Origin: Marisimplicoccus sp038110465
GTDB taxonomy: Bacteria; Bacteroidota; Bacteroidia; Flavobacteriales; Flavobacteriaceae
Length of the DNA: 64,000 nucleotides
Direction of reading: 5' to 3'
Assembly: GCA_038110465.1 (NCBI GenBank)
Contig: JAYNJU010000001.1
Coordinates: forward strand, 262,556-326,555
Shown: positions 52,152 through 62,600 of the stretch, in pieces
How positions within the stretch are numbered: position 1 is the first letter of the stretch
Layout of the letters: the number at the start of each line of letters is the position of its first letter
Program-made: the position numbers and the translations under genes
Notes under the pieces: model-generated
What the model was told of the DNA's origin: nothing
The model's database searches: none
What the model saw: the letters and a program-made list of their open reading frames with translations, nothing else

Positions 52152-55024
52152 TGAGGAAAGTTTTATTTTTAATATTCTTCAATCTAAATATTCTCTTTTG
52201 CCAGTCTATTTATTCTGATTTAAACAATAATCAAAAAAAATGGGTTGATAGTGTATATTCTTCACTAACTCTTGAAGAAAAAGTAGGTCAATTATTTATT
52301 AATTGGGTATCACCAGAAAGGTCTAATTTTGATGAAATAAAGGAGCTAATTGTCAAAGATAAGATTGGAGGATTGATTTTCTCAATTGGAACCACATCTT
52401 CTCATATTGAATGGTTAAATAAATTTCAGTCCTTATCCAAGACACCTTTGCTAATTACCATGGACGCTGAGTGGGGTCCTTCTCAAAGATTATCTGATGT
52501 TTTTGCGCATCCTTGGAACATGACTCTTGGAGCTATTGAAGATAATAGTTTAGTTCAAGAAATATCAAAAAGAATGGCAGAACAGAATAAAGCACTTGGA
52601 ATAAATTATAATTTTTCTCCTTCTGTTGATGTAAACAATAATTCAAAAAACCCAATAATCGGTAATAGGTCTTTTGGTGAAGATCCTGTAAATGTTTATG
52701 AAAAAGCTAAAGCATATATTAAAGGTCATAACGAAGTTGGAGTTTTTACATCAATTAAACATTTTCCTGGACATGGTGATACAGATAAAGATTCACATAA
52801 AACTTTACCTGTCATAAATGGAGATATGGATAGACTTCAATCAATAGAGCTTTATCCTTTTAAAAAACTTATTGATGATAACTTAGCACAATCTATTATG
52901 ACTGCTCATCTTAGTGTTCCAGTAATAGATAAAAAATATCCATCATCTCTATCTGATAAAACAATTAATAAACTAATTAGAGATGATCTAGGATTTGATG
53001 GAATTACAGTCACTGATGCATTAGATATGCAGGGTGTACTTCAAGACCCTAATATTAATGTTGATCTAAGAGCATTTGAGGTGGGTAATGATATTATTTT
53101 AATGTCAACTGATGTATCCTTAGGAATTAAGTTAATCTCAGAAAAAATAAAAAAAGGTAAAATTCCTTTAGAAAAACTTGAAAAATCAGTTAAAAAGATA
53201 CTTTCATTAAAAGCAAAATCAGATTTACCAAATTTTAAAGAAATTGAATCATACAATATTTTAAATAAAGTAAACACTAACAAAGACACATTGTTATATT
53301 CAAAAGCAATGGAATCAGCTATCACTTTATTAAAAAATAAATCAGATATCCTTCCTTTACACAACAACAAAAAATATCTACACGTATCTTTTGAATCAAG
53401 TTCAAAATATTTAAATAATCAATTAAACCTTTATAATAAAATAGATTTTTTTGAGTCAGATGATTATTCATTATTATTCAAAAAACTAGATTATGATGGA
53501 ATTATTATATCATATCATGGATCTAGTATTAGTCCTTATGCATCTAATATTATCCCAAAAGATATTTCAGAGATAATAAAAAAAATAAGCGTTAATAATA
53601 AAGTTATTTTATCATTATTTCTTAACCCATATAGTCTTAACTCCTTTGATTCAATTGATAGTTTTGATTCAATTATTATAGGTTATCAAAACAATATGAT
53701 ATCACAGGAAATAATGGCTGATTTGCTTTTTGGAATAAGATCCTTTAAAGGAAAATTACCCGTATCAAATAATTTTTATAAAGTAGGAACTGGGATCAAA
53801 TCCAATAAAAAAAATATTTTAGGATTTTCTAGACCCTCTTATGAAGGTTTTGATTCAAAAAAACTTCTTTTGTTAGATACTATTGCTCATAATGCAATAG
53901 ATTCCATGATGACTCCTGGTATACAAATGTTAGTCTCAAAAAATGGAAAAATAGTTTTTAATAAAAGTTATGGTTATCATACTTATGAAAAAAAGACTAA
54001 GCTTGAAAATTCCCATATTTTTGATTTATCATCTATTACAAAAATTGCTGCTACTATGCCTTTAGTGATTCAGGAATATGAAAATGGTAACTTAAGTTTA
54101 GATACAACTTTATCTGATCTTTTTCCAAATAATAAGACTGGAAATAAAAGTAATATTTCAATAAAAGAGATGTTGTCACATTATGCAAGGTTACGCCCTT
54201 GGATTCCATTTTATGAAGAAACATTAAATAAAAATGAAAAGCCAAGATCTAGATTCTTTAAATCTAAAATAAGATCATCTTTTTCAGTTCCTGTATCTGA
54301 AAACTTATACTTAAAAAATAATTACAGAGAAAAAATATTCAAATCTATAATTGAAAGTGACTTAATTGAGAATCTTGAGTATAGGTATTCTGATTTACCT
54401 TTCTATTTTTTAAAGTTTTGGTTTGAAGATCTTTATGCAAAACCATTTGATGAAATAGCTAATGATAGAATTTTTAAAAAATTGAATCTTAAAAGAACTT
54501 TATTTAATCCTTATAAAGAAATCCCTTTAACCCAAATTGTGCCTACAGAAGATGATGATTTTTTCAGATATTCTAAACTACATGGATATGTCCATGATGA
54601 GGGTGCAGCAATGTTAGGAGGAGTTTCAGGTCATGCTGGATTGTTTTCTAATTCATATGAACTAGCGGTAATTCTTCAGACTATGATACAAGGCGGATTA
54701 TATGATGATCAACATTTGTTTTCATTTGACTCATTTGACTTGTTCAATAAATGTTACTATTGTGATAAGGAAAATAGAAGTGGTTTAGGATTTGATAAAC
54801 CACAAATTGAAGGAAAACATGGATCTACCTTTGGTGGTGTTTCTAAAAATAGTTTTGGTCACTACGGATATACAGGTTCCATGGCTTGGGCAGATCCTGA
54901 TGAGAAATTAATTTTCATATTTCTTTCTAACAGGACATTTCCAACTAGAGAAAATACACTTCTTCAAAAAAGTAATATTAGAACTAGATCCCAGGAAATA
55001 GTTTATAAATCTTTAATTAATTAA
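52151..55024 (+). CDS. GH3 beta-N-acetylglucosaminidase fused to a serine beta-lactamase-like domain
   Basis: A 957-residue exported protein (signal peptide RKVLFLIFFNLNILF, then CQS). The NagZ-like glycoside hydrolase family 3 domain (about 30-350) has the His-Asp general acid/base in KHFPGHGDTDKDSH and the nucleophile D289 in TVTDALDM; a degenerate second GH3 domain follows to about 560. The C-terminal 380 residues are a class C beta-lactamase/transpeptidase-like domain with S628-I-T-K631, YSD in place of YxN near 745, and GYTGS near the end in place of KTG. A peptidoglycan-recycling role (removing GlcNAc and acting on peptides) is likely. The fusion is known in Bacteroidota. Confidence 0.9.
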   Translation: MRKVLFLIFFNLNILFCQSIYSDLNNNQKKWVDSVYSSLTLEEKVGQLFINWVSPERSNFDEIKELIVKDKIGGLIFSIGTTSSHIEWLNKFQSLSKTPLLITMDAEWGPSQRLSDVFAHPWNMTLGAIEDNSLVQEISKRMAEQNKALGINYNFSPSVDVNNNSKNPIIGNRSFGEDPVNVYEKAKAYIKGHNEVGVFTSIKHFPGHGDTDKDSHKTLPVINGDMDRLQSIELYPFKKLIDDNLAQSIMTAHLSVPVIDKKYPSSLSDKTINKLIRDDLGFDGITVTDALDMQGVLQDPNINVDLRAFEVGNDIILMSTDVSLGIKLISEKIKKGKIPLEKLEKSVKKILSLKAKSDLPNFKEIESYNILNKVNTNKDTLLYSKAMESAITLLKNKSDILPLHNNKKYLHVSFESSSKYLNNQLNLYNKIDFFESDDYSLLFKKLDYDGIIISYHGSSISPYASNIIPKDISEIIKKISVNNKVILSLFLNPYSLNSFDSIDSFDSIIIGYQNNMISQEIMADLLFGIRSFKGKLPVSNNFYKVGTGIKSNKKNILGFSRPSYEGFDSKKLLLLDTIAHNAIDSMMTPGIQMLVSKNGKIVFNKSYGYHTYEKKTKLENSHIFDLSSITKIAATMPLVIQEYENGNLSLDTTLSDLFPNNKTGNKSNISIKEMLSHYARLRPWIPFYEETLNKNEKPRSRFFKSKIRSSFSVPVSENLYLKNNYREKIFKSIIESDLIENLEYRYSDLPFYFLKFWFEDLYAKPFDEIANDRIFKKLNLKRTLFNPYKEIPLTQIVPTEDDDFFRYSKLHGYVHDEGAAMLGGVSGHAGLFSNSYELAVILQTMIQGGLYDDQHLFSFDSFDLFNKCYYCDKENRSGLGFDKPQIEGKHGSTFGGVSKNSFGHYGYTGSMAWADPDEKLIFIFLSNRTFPTRENTLLQKSNIRTRSQEIVYKSLIN

Positions 55025-55026
55025 TC

Positions 55027-56148
55027 ATGAAGATAGGTGTTGTCTGTTATCCTACATTTGGAGGTTCTGGTGTAATTGCTACAGAGCTTGGAATTGAGCT
55101 TTCCAAAAAAAATCATGAAGTTCATTTTATTACTTACTCGCAGCCAGTAAGATTAGATGCATTGTCTAGTAAATTACATTTTCATGAAGTCAATGTACCC
55201 GATTATCCTCTGTTTAAATATGAGCCATATGAATTAGCATTATCAAGTAAACTTTTTGATGTTATTTCTAAATATAATTTAGAAGTTTTACATGTTCATT
55301 ATGCAATACCTCATGCTTATGCTGCATTTATGGCAAAAAAAATTTTAAATGATATAGGGGTTGACATTCCAATTATAACCACACTTCATGGAACTGATAT
55401 AACTTTAGTTGGTAATCATCCATTTTACAAGCCTGCAGTAACATTTAGTATTAATAATTCTGATTATGTTACATGTGTTTCAGAAAGTTTAAAACAAGAT
55501 ACTAGAGATTTCTTTGGAATTGAAAGAGATATAGAAGTAATTCCAAATTTTATTGATATAGAAAAGTATAACAAAAAACATCATTTGTGTGAAAGAAATA
55601 TGATTGCAAAGGGAGATGAAAAAATTATTGTGCATGTAAGTAATTTTAGACCTCTTAAAAGAATTATAGATGTGATCAAAGTTTTTGAGAAAATCTCTTC
55701 AAAAGTAAATTCAAAGCTTATAATGGTTGGAGATGGTCCTGAAAAGAAAAAAGCCAAAGATTATTTAAGAAAAAATAATTTAAAAAATAAAGTGTTGTTT
55801 TTAGGTAATACATATCAGGTAGATGAAATTTTGTGTTCATCAGACTTATTTATTTTACCATCTGAAAAAGAAAGTTTTGGACTAGCTGCATTAGAGGCTA
55901 TGGCATTAAAAGTTCCAGTTATTTCAACTAATATCGGAGGTCTTACAGATCTTGTAATTAATGGTGAATCTGGCTATACTTTTAATATTGGGGATATTGA
56001 TGCAATGGCATCAAAATCTATTGAAATTCTATCTGATGAGGTAAAACTTAATAAATTAAAGATTCAGGCATATGATAAGGCTAAGAAATATGATATTCAA
56101 AGGATAATACCATTATATGAAGATTTATACTCAAGAGCATTAAAATGA
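55027..56148 (+). CDS. bshA: N-acetyl-alpha-D-glucosaminyl L-malate synthase
   Basis: GT4 glycosyltransferase, first step of bacillithiol synthesis: UDP-GlcNAc plus L-malate. The 373 residues show the BshA start KIGVVCYPTFGGSGVIATEL (residues 2-21), HVHYAIPHAYAA (near 95-106), TTLHGTDITLVGNHPFYKPA (near 118-137), HVSNFRPLKRI (near 204) and the donor-site ESFGLAALEAMALKVPVIST (near 281-300). bshB and bshC are not in the window. It follows the GH3 fusion by 2 bases and converges with the acylase. Confidence 0.94.
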   Translation: MKIGVVCYPTFGGSGVIATELGIELSKKNHEVHFITYSQPVRLDALSSKLHFHEVNVPDYPLFKYEPYELALSSKLFDVISKYNLEVLHVHYAIPHAYAAFMAKKILNDIGVDIPIITTLHGTDITLVGNHPFYKPAVTFSINNSDYVTCVSESLKQDTRDFFGIERDIEVIPNFIDIEKYNKKHHLCERNMIAKGDEKIIVHVSNFRPLKRIIDVIKVFEKISSKVNSKLIMVGDGPEKKKAKDYLRKNNLKNKVLFLGNTYQVDEILCSSDLFILPSEKESFGLAALEAMALKVPVISTNIGGLTDLVINGESGYTFNIGDIDAMASKSIEILSDEVKLNKLKIQAYDKAKKYDIQRIIPLYEDLYSRALK

Positions 56149-56149
56149 T

Positions 56150-58195
56150 TTATTTTGGCTTATAAATAGACTTCGCATTTCTGTAAATATCATCTCTATT
56201 AAAAGTCATTTTTTTAGTTTTAAATTTTGAATATAATTCCATTTGATCAGAATAATGATCTGAATTAGAATTATCCGAGTTTCCATAAGATATTATACTT
56301 TCCATTTCTGGACCATCTTCAGTAAATCTTATAAGACCTATGTATGATTCACCAGCAAAAACTCTAATTTTACCATTTTTATATGGTCTTGATGTCATGG
56401 CAGTTATAACATCTGGAAGACCCCATATTGGAATTTCTTTGTCTCCTCTTACTAATTTTTGATAATCTCCTAATGTGATGTCAATTGATCCAAAATTTTC
56501 TTTTAAATAAAAATTCACGTCAGACAATGCAGATAAGAGTATTTCCTTAGTAACTATATTATTATTTTCTAAAATTTGATCTCTATAGTTTCTAACCAAA
56601 TTATAATATAAAACACCATATAAAGCAGCACCATTTGAATCTATGTTGGTACTTCTATCCCATTTTTGAATTTTGGATAGAATTTCGAAATTTAAATCTT
56701 CATTTTTAAGTTTTAAGTTTTCAATAATGCTAATATCCATGAAACTGTAATTAAATTTGGATGGAAAAGAATTATCATATTTGATCTTTTTAAAATCTTT
56801 AAAAGATACTTTTTCATAAGAATCAATTAGATGCTTTAATCTTATAGATCTGTTATTATCATATGTTTCAAAACCCATATTACTGTTGTAATCTTCTTCT
56901 TTTGGATTCTCATCAATTGATGTTGACTTGAAAGGGGAGTGGTTTGCATTATATATAAATCCAGCATTAGGTTGAATAACCTGAGGCAAATCCTCTACTT
57001 TATAGAATTTATCCCATAAAGTTTTTTTTGTATCACCAGTAACGACTCCTTTCCAATTATAACCTTCTGCTCTTTTTGGTAATATAGCATTTGATAAGTA
57101 AAAAATAGTATCATATTTATCAGCATACCCAACATTAAATCCTGGTATTGAATTCATTTTAAGAGCTTCATAGAATTCTGTGAAATTTTTAGATTTACCC
57201 ATTTTCCACCATTGTTCCAATGCAGATAAGTTAAATAATGTAGGTGTTCGAATTGAATAAAATCCTGATTTGTTTTTTAATGTTGGACCAAAAATACTTT
57301 TATAATATTTACGTTTAATTTTAATAGGAATCCCAAGTACTTTAATATAAACTTCTGCATTTAATTTTTCTAATTTATGTATTTCTTCATCAACTATATA
57401 AGATCTTTTGTCTTTCATTTTTAATTTAAAAACATCTGTTTTATCAGGATAGTTTACAGTGTGAGACCACCCAAGATTTTCATTAACACCAATTAAAACA
57501 TGAGGTGTGCCAGGATACAGAGTTCCTATAATATTAGTGCCTTCTTTACTTTCCAGATGTACTTCATACCATGCAGAAGGACCTTCTAATGGTTGATGTG
57601 TGTTTATTGCAAGAAAAGTTTCACCAGAAGATGTCTTATTGCTATTCATAGCAATAACATTTGAGCCGGTTAGATTTTGATCTAGGTAATCATTTTCAGT
57701 ATCATTATTCAAAATTCTTCCAGCCCAATCTGCCCCTTGATTTGAAATGAATAATTGAAGTTGACTATACATAAGCATCTTTCTTGGTGTTATGGGAAAT
57801 AGTTCATCTAAAAGCACTTTATCTGGATTGTGCTTTGCATAAGAATTTAATCCTTCTGCATATCCAGAAATTACCTTAAAATATTCTGGACTTAGATCAT
57901 TAATTTTATCTTCAATTAATTCATTTGAACCAATAAATTGAGTTATGAAATCTGCAGGCGCACCTTTGATTCCCATATACTTAGAAAGTAAAGCATTTCC
58001 TGCTAAATATGCTTCTTGTATAGTTTTAAAATCATCTTCAGAATTAGCCCAGGCTAGACCATATGCTAATTCTGCATCAGTATTTGCATATATATGTGGA
58101 ACTCCATAATTATCTCTAACTATTTCAATATTGTTGGGGTTAATTTGGGTATGCGCTAAGAATGTTGCTACAAAAAAAATAATAATTATTCTCAT
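56150..58195 (-). CDS. Penicillin acylase family amidohydrolase
   Basis: A 681-residue Ntn hydrolase (S45) matured by self-cleavage into alpha and beta chains. A signal peptide (MRIIIIFFVATFLAHT) directs it to the periplasm. VRDNYGVPHIYANTDAELAY (residues 26-45) is the family start; the nucleophile is S178 in TGSNVIAMNSNKTSSGE, the first residue of the beta chain; PQVIQPNAGFIYNANHSPF contains the typical NPxxGFI-like region. Relatives include acyl-homoserine-lactone acylase and cephalosporin acylase; the substrate is unknown. Its ATG overlaps the stop of a 29-codon ORF (TAATG). Confidence 0.88.
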   Translation of the reverse strand: MRIIIIFFVATFLAHTQINPNNIEIVRDNYGVPHIYANTDAELAYGLAWANSEDDFKTIQEAYLAGNALLSKYMGIKGAPADFITQFIGSNELIEDKINDLSPEYFKVISGYAEGLNSYAKHNPDKVLLDELFPITPRKMLMYSQLQLFISNQGADWAGRILNNDTENDYLDQNLTGSNVIAMNSNKTSSGETFLAINTHQPLEGPSAWYEVHLESKEGTNIIGTLYPGTPHVLIGVNENLGWSHTVNYPDKTDVFKLKMKDKRSYIVDEEIHKLEKLNAEVYIKVLGIPIKIKRKYYKSIFGPTLKNKSGFYSIRTPTLFNLSALEQWWKMGKSKNFTEFYEALKMNSIPGFNVGYADKYDTIFYLSNAILPKRAEGYNWKGVVTGDTKKTLWDKFYKVEDLPQVIQPNAGFIYNANHSPFKSTSIDENPKEEDYNSNMGFETYDNNRSIRLKHLIDSYEKVSFKDFKKIKYDNSFPSKFNYSFMDISIIENLKLKNEDLNFEILSKIQKWDRSTNIDSNGAALYGVLYYNLVRNYRDQILENNNIVTKEILLSALSDVNFYLKENFGSIDITLGDYQKLVRGDKEIPIWGLPDVITAMTSRPYKNGKIRVFAGESYIGLIRFTEDGPEMESIISYGNSDNSNSDHYSDQMELYSKFKTKKMTFNRDDIYRNAKSIYKPK

Positions 58196-58284
58196 TATGA
58201 CAAAATGATTGTTATTAATCTATAGACTAAATAGCAAGCAAATACTATTAAAATAATTTTTCTGTTTTTTTCATACCATTCCAT
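58195..58284 (-). CDS. Putative 29-residue single-pass membrane microprotein
   Basis: A tiny ORF beginning MEWYEKNRKIILIVFACYLV: charged N-terminus then one hydrophobic segment (about residues 10-28). Its ATG shares the A of the preceding ORF's TAA (TAATG at 58286-58282) and its TAA shares an A with the acylase ATG (58197-58193), so three ORFs are chained without spacing. No homolog is known to me. It could be a real coupled microprotein or only a translational relay for the acylase. Confidence 0.4.
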   Translation of the reverse strand: MEWYEKNRKIILIVFACYLVYRLITIILS

Positions 58285-58409
58285 TACTTTCTTTTTAAGA
58301 ATATTGTACCTAAAGGTAAGAAAAGTAATAGAAGCCAAATATTAAATAAATAAGAAATTATAATTGAAAATATTATAAAAACTAAGCTATAAAGCCATTT
58401 ACTTTTCAT
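58284..58409 (-). CDS. Putative 41-residue membrane microprotein
   Basis: A small ORF starting MKSKWLYSLVFIIFSIIISY, 41 residues in all, with two hydrophobic stretches (about 6-20 and 22-38) and a basic end (FLKRK), fitting the positive-inside rule for a hairpin in the membrane. It begins 9 bases after the 3' end of tRNA-Arg(CCU) and is joined to the next ORF by TAATG. The composition (basic ends, aromatic-flanked leucine core) looks like a genuine protein rather than random A/T-rich sequence, but no family is recognised. Confidence 0.5.
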   Translation of the reverse strand: MKSKWLYSLVFIIFSIIISYLFNIWLLLLFLPLGTIFLKRK

Positions 58410-58418
58410 ATTAATTTG

Positions 58419-58490
58419 TAGCCCTAATAGGAATCGAACCTATATCTAAAGTTTAGGAAACTCTTATTCTATCCGTTGAACTATAGGGCC
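58419..58490 (-). tRNA. tRNA-Arg(CCU)
   Basis: 72 bases without CCA. Read on the - strand, the acceptor GGCCCTA pairs with TAGGGCT (one G-U pair); the anticodon stem AGAGT/ACTTT carries loop TTCCTAA with anticodon CCT (reads AGG); the T loop is GGTTCGATTCC. Only 9 bases separate it from the downstream 41-residue ORF, so both are likely in one transcript. The upstream bases include TATATTGG, one mismatch from a -7 box. Confidence 0.94.
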
Positions 58491-58551
58491 AATATACTTA
58501 TTAAAGATCTAAAATACATTTAGTAAGAATAAGTTTTATAAATTTAGATCT

Positions 58552-59448
58552 ATGAAAGTAAATCTCCCAATAAACTTATTATTGTTTGTATTATTTATTT
58601 TTTTTTCAAATGATCTATTTTCTCAAACAAAAATAAAACTGTATAATTCCACACCTAATTGTGATTTAAATAAAAAAGATGTTATAGAGGAAACTGAACT
58701 AGATCTAAGATTCTTTGAAATTGAAAATCCTGAAATGTGGTATTATCCCTCTGAAAATAAAAAAGATGAAAATAATGCTATTCTTGTAATACCCGGTGGA
58801 GGATATCAATTTTTAAGTTTTACAAATGAGGGAACTAATGTTGCTAAATGGTTAAATTCTATTGGTATAGATGCATTTGTTTTGAAGCATAGACTTCCAT
58901 ACAATTATAATGGAAGTTGTAAACAAAAAGTTGCAATAGAAGATGCTCAAAAGGCATTAGAGATTATAAAGAAAGATTCAGAAAAATTTAGAGTTAACAA
59001 AGAAAATGTTGGTGTAATAGGTTTTTCTGCTGGAGGTCATTTAGCATCAAGTGTATCAAACCTTGGACTAAAAGGGGTTAATAAACCAGATTTTGCAATT
59101 CTTGTTTACCCAGTTATTCAAATGAATTCAAATTATAAGTCATGGACCTTTAATAGTTTTTTTGGTGAAGAATATGACGAAAAATTAATAAGTAAATATT
59201 CAAACGAAAAAAATGTTAATAGTGATACTCCTCCAACTCTATTAATTCACTCGAATAATGATAATGGAACTCCCCCCACTAACAGTATTAGTTATTATCT
59301 GGCTTTAAGAAAAAATAATATTCCTGCTTCAATTCACATATGGGAAGATGGAGGTCATGGATATGGAGTTGCAAAAGATAGGGGTACTATAGAGTCATGG
59401 CTAGAAATAGCTAAAGATTGGATGCAATTAAGAGGTGTAACTAACTAA
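58552..59448 (+). CDS. Secreted alpha/beta hydrolase, acetyl-esterase-like
   Basis: A 298-residue exported hydrolase (signal peptide to about residue 24, LFVLFIFFSNDLFSQ) of the BD-FAE/acetyl xylan esterase-like group. The oxyanion loop is IPGGGYQF (80-87), the nucleophile S159 in GVIGFSAGGH, the acid lies in HSNNDNGTPPTNS and the catalytic histidine is H269 in DGGHGYG. Such enzymes deacetylate or de-esterify plant or algal polysaccharides, which fits the SusC/SusD genes downstream; the substrate is inferred only from position. Confidence 0.87.
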   Translation: MKVNLPINLLLFVLFIFFSNDLFSQTKIKLYNSTPNCDLNKKDVIEETELDLRFFEIENPEMWYYPSENKKDENNAILVIPGGGYQFLSFTNEGTNVAKWLNSIGIDAFVLKHRLPYNYNGSCKQKVAIEDAQKALEIIKKDSEKFRVNKENVGVIGFSAGGHLASSVSNLGLKGVNKPDFAILVYPVIQMNSNYKSWTFNSFFGEEYDEKLISKYSNEKNVNSDTPPTLLIHSNNDNGTPPTNSISYYLALRKNNIPASIHIWEDGGHGYGVAKDRGTIESWLEIAKDWMQLRGVTN

Positions 59449-59608
59449 TTTATACATTTTTATATTTAATAAAATTTCTCTTATATTTTTATCATTATCA
59501 TAATTTCTTAAGGTCATAAATTAAATGTTGATAATTTTTGAGTTTAAATTTTTTTTCTTTAACATTTTTTTAACTTATATTGTCTCAAATAAACTAAACT
59601 TAATTAAC

Positions 59609-62600
59609 ATGAAAAAAGCTTTTTTAGTTGTATTGATGTTATCATCAAGTTTAATATTTGCTCAGAACAATATCTCTGGTAATGTTTCTGATTCAAATGG
59701 CAACCCTATCCCTGGTGCTACTGTAGTAATTACGGGGACTACAATAGGTGTTGTTACAGACTTTGATGGTAATTATCAAATTGACGCGTCGGCTGGTGAT
59801 CAGTTGACCTTCTCAAGTTTGGGATTTGCATCTCAAACAATTACTGTTGGAAATCAAGCTCAAATTAATGTTACTCTTGCGACAAGTGTTGATATACTTG
59901 ACGAGGTTGTAGTATCTGGTTATCAGACTCAACAAAGAAGAACATTATCTGGAGCGATTGGTACAGTAGACACAGAAGAAGCCTTCAAAACTCAAGTAAC
60001 TAACTCAGCAGAAGCTCTACAAGGTAGGGTAGCTGGTGTTCAGGTTATTTCTGGTGGAGGTCCTGGTGCTGCTCCAATAGTTAGAATTCGTGGTTATGCT
60101 ACTACAAACGATAACAACCCGTTATATGTTATAGATGGTATTCAAACTACTGATGCAAATGTTATGAGGGATATAAACCCTAATGACATAGATAATATAA
60201 GTGTTCTTAAAGATGGTTCTGCAGCTATTTATGGTGCTCGTGCATCAAATGGTGTTATTGTTGTAACTACTAAAAAGGGTTCATTTAACCAAAAGAATAC
60301 ATTAGAAGTGAATGCTTCTTATGGTTTATCTCAAGTTACTAGAACTCCTGATATGTTAAACTTACAGCAACATGCAGATATGACATGGCAAAGTATTTTA
60401 AATGATGGAAACGTTCCATCTCACCCTCAGTATGGAAACGGTGCTACGCCAACTTTACCACAATTTTTAAATGTTCCAATACCAAGTGGGCCTGAGTATG
60501 AAGGTGCACTAGTAAAGGTACAGCCAGGTGGTACTGATTGGTTAGATGAATTATTTGAAACAGCTGCTGTTACTAATGTTTCATTAAGTGCTTCAGGTGG
60601 TTCAGACCAAGGAAGATATCACATGTCTGCTAGTTATCTTGATCAAGAAGGTGTAATGGTTTATACTGGATATCAAAGAGCATCAACAAGATTAAACTCT
60701 CAGTTTAAAATTGGAGACAACTTAACAGTTGGACAAAATTTAAACGTAACTTTTGATAGAGAGTCAACAGCTCCTAACAGCCCTGTTATGAGAGCTTCTG
60801 GTTCTTCTCCATTGATTCCAGTTTATGATACAAATGGAAATTTTGCTGGAACATATAGTAACTCTGCAAGATTAGGTATTCACAATAACCCAATTTCAGA
60901 GCTATACAGATCAAAAGATGATTATAATAAGAATTTAAGAGCTATTGCTGATATATTTGCTCAGTGGGATATTACTCCTGAGTTAAGATTTAAAACTGCT
61001 GCAGGTATACAGATGAGAGATCTTCATGGAAGATACTTTACTGCATTAAACCCAGAGCACGGTGAAGCTTTAGCTACTAACACATTAACTGAACAACAAT
61101 TCAGACAAGATGAATGGGTAATAACTAATACTTTAAATTATAGAAATTCATTTGGTGATCACACATTAGATGTTCTTTTAGGTACTGAGGCATTAAAGCA
61201 GACCTTTAAAGGTCAATCAGTTCTTAGAACAGGATATCTTTTTGAAGATCCAGGATTTTATTTACTAAGTAATGGTTCTGGAACTCCAGTAGTTTCTTAT
61301 GCTTCTGCTAATTCAAGTTCTATTTTCTCACTATTTGCAACAGCTAACTGGTCATATGGTGGAAAGTATTTTGCAACAGCTACTGTAAGAAAAGATGATA
61401 CATCTAGATTTGCTAAAGCTACTGCTGATGCAATTTTCCCTTCAGGAAGTTTTGGATGGCTAATTAGTGAAGAGGATTGGTTTGAAAGTAATGTATTTGA
61501 TACTCTTAAATTAAGAATGTCATATGGTGAATTAGGTAACCAACAAATTGGTGGTTCTAACTTAGATGTTAATATTTCACTTCAAAATGAGTTTACTGCA
61601 TTCTATCCATTTAGTGGATCTGGTGGTGCAACTCCTGGTGCTACTCTTGACTCTAAAGGTAACCCTAACTTAACATGGGAAACTATGACAGCTACTAATA
61701 TAGCTTTTGATATGGGATTTGCTGATAACAAGCTTCAGGCTGTTATTGATGTATTCAAGAATGAGACTACTGGTTTAGTTGCTCAGGATACTCAAAAAAT
61801 TAGTACAACTGCAATTGATGCAGGTGCTCCATATACAAACCTTGGTTCTATGCAATCTACAGGTTTTGATTTCTCACTTACTTATGGAGATACTACATCT
61901 TCTGGAGTTACATATAGTATAGCTGCTAATATTACTAGAGCTAAAAACGAAGTGACTGAGCTTATTAGTGATTTCTACAGTGCTTCTGGTGATAGAATTG
62001 GACCTGTTTCAAGAACTGAAGTTGGACAACCTCTTGCATTTTTCTATGGAAGAAATGTTTTAGGTATCTTCCAATCAGATGCTGAAGTAGCTGCTCACGC
62101 TCAACAAGATGGTGCTGCACCTGGTAGATTCAAGTATGAGGATATTAACAACGATGGTGTTATTAATGACCTTGATAGAACTAAAATAGGTGATCCTCAC
62201 CCAGACTTTACTTTTGGTTTAAATTTAAACCTTGCATATAAAAACTGGGATATGAGTATGTTCCTTAATGGTTCAGTTGGTAATGATATATTTGACAACA
62301 CTGCACTTTATTATGAAAGTCCTGCTTTCTTTAACTCAAACAGAAGTGTAAAAGTTTTAGATGCTTGGTCTCCAAGTAATCCTAACGGAAAATATCCTGC
62401 ACTAAGTGAAACTATTTTAAACAACGAGTTTACATCTGCTAACTCATTCTTTGTTAGAGATGGTTCATATGTAAGATTAAGAACATTACAAATTGGATAT
62501 ACTCTATCTGATGATATAGCTTCTAAAATTGGAGCATCAAGTGCTAGAATATATTACAATGGAAGTAACTTACTTACTTTAACTGATTTTGACGGTTTCG

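Noticed and set aside
59525..59608. Extended N-terminus of the SusC protein
   Set aside because: The extra 28 codons precede a complete signal peptide and are A/T-rich leader sequence.
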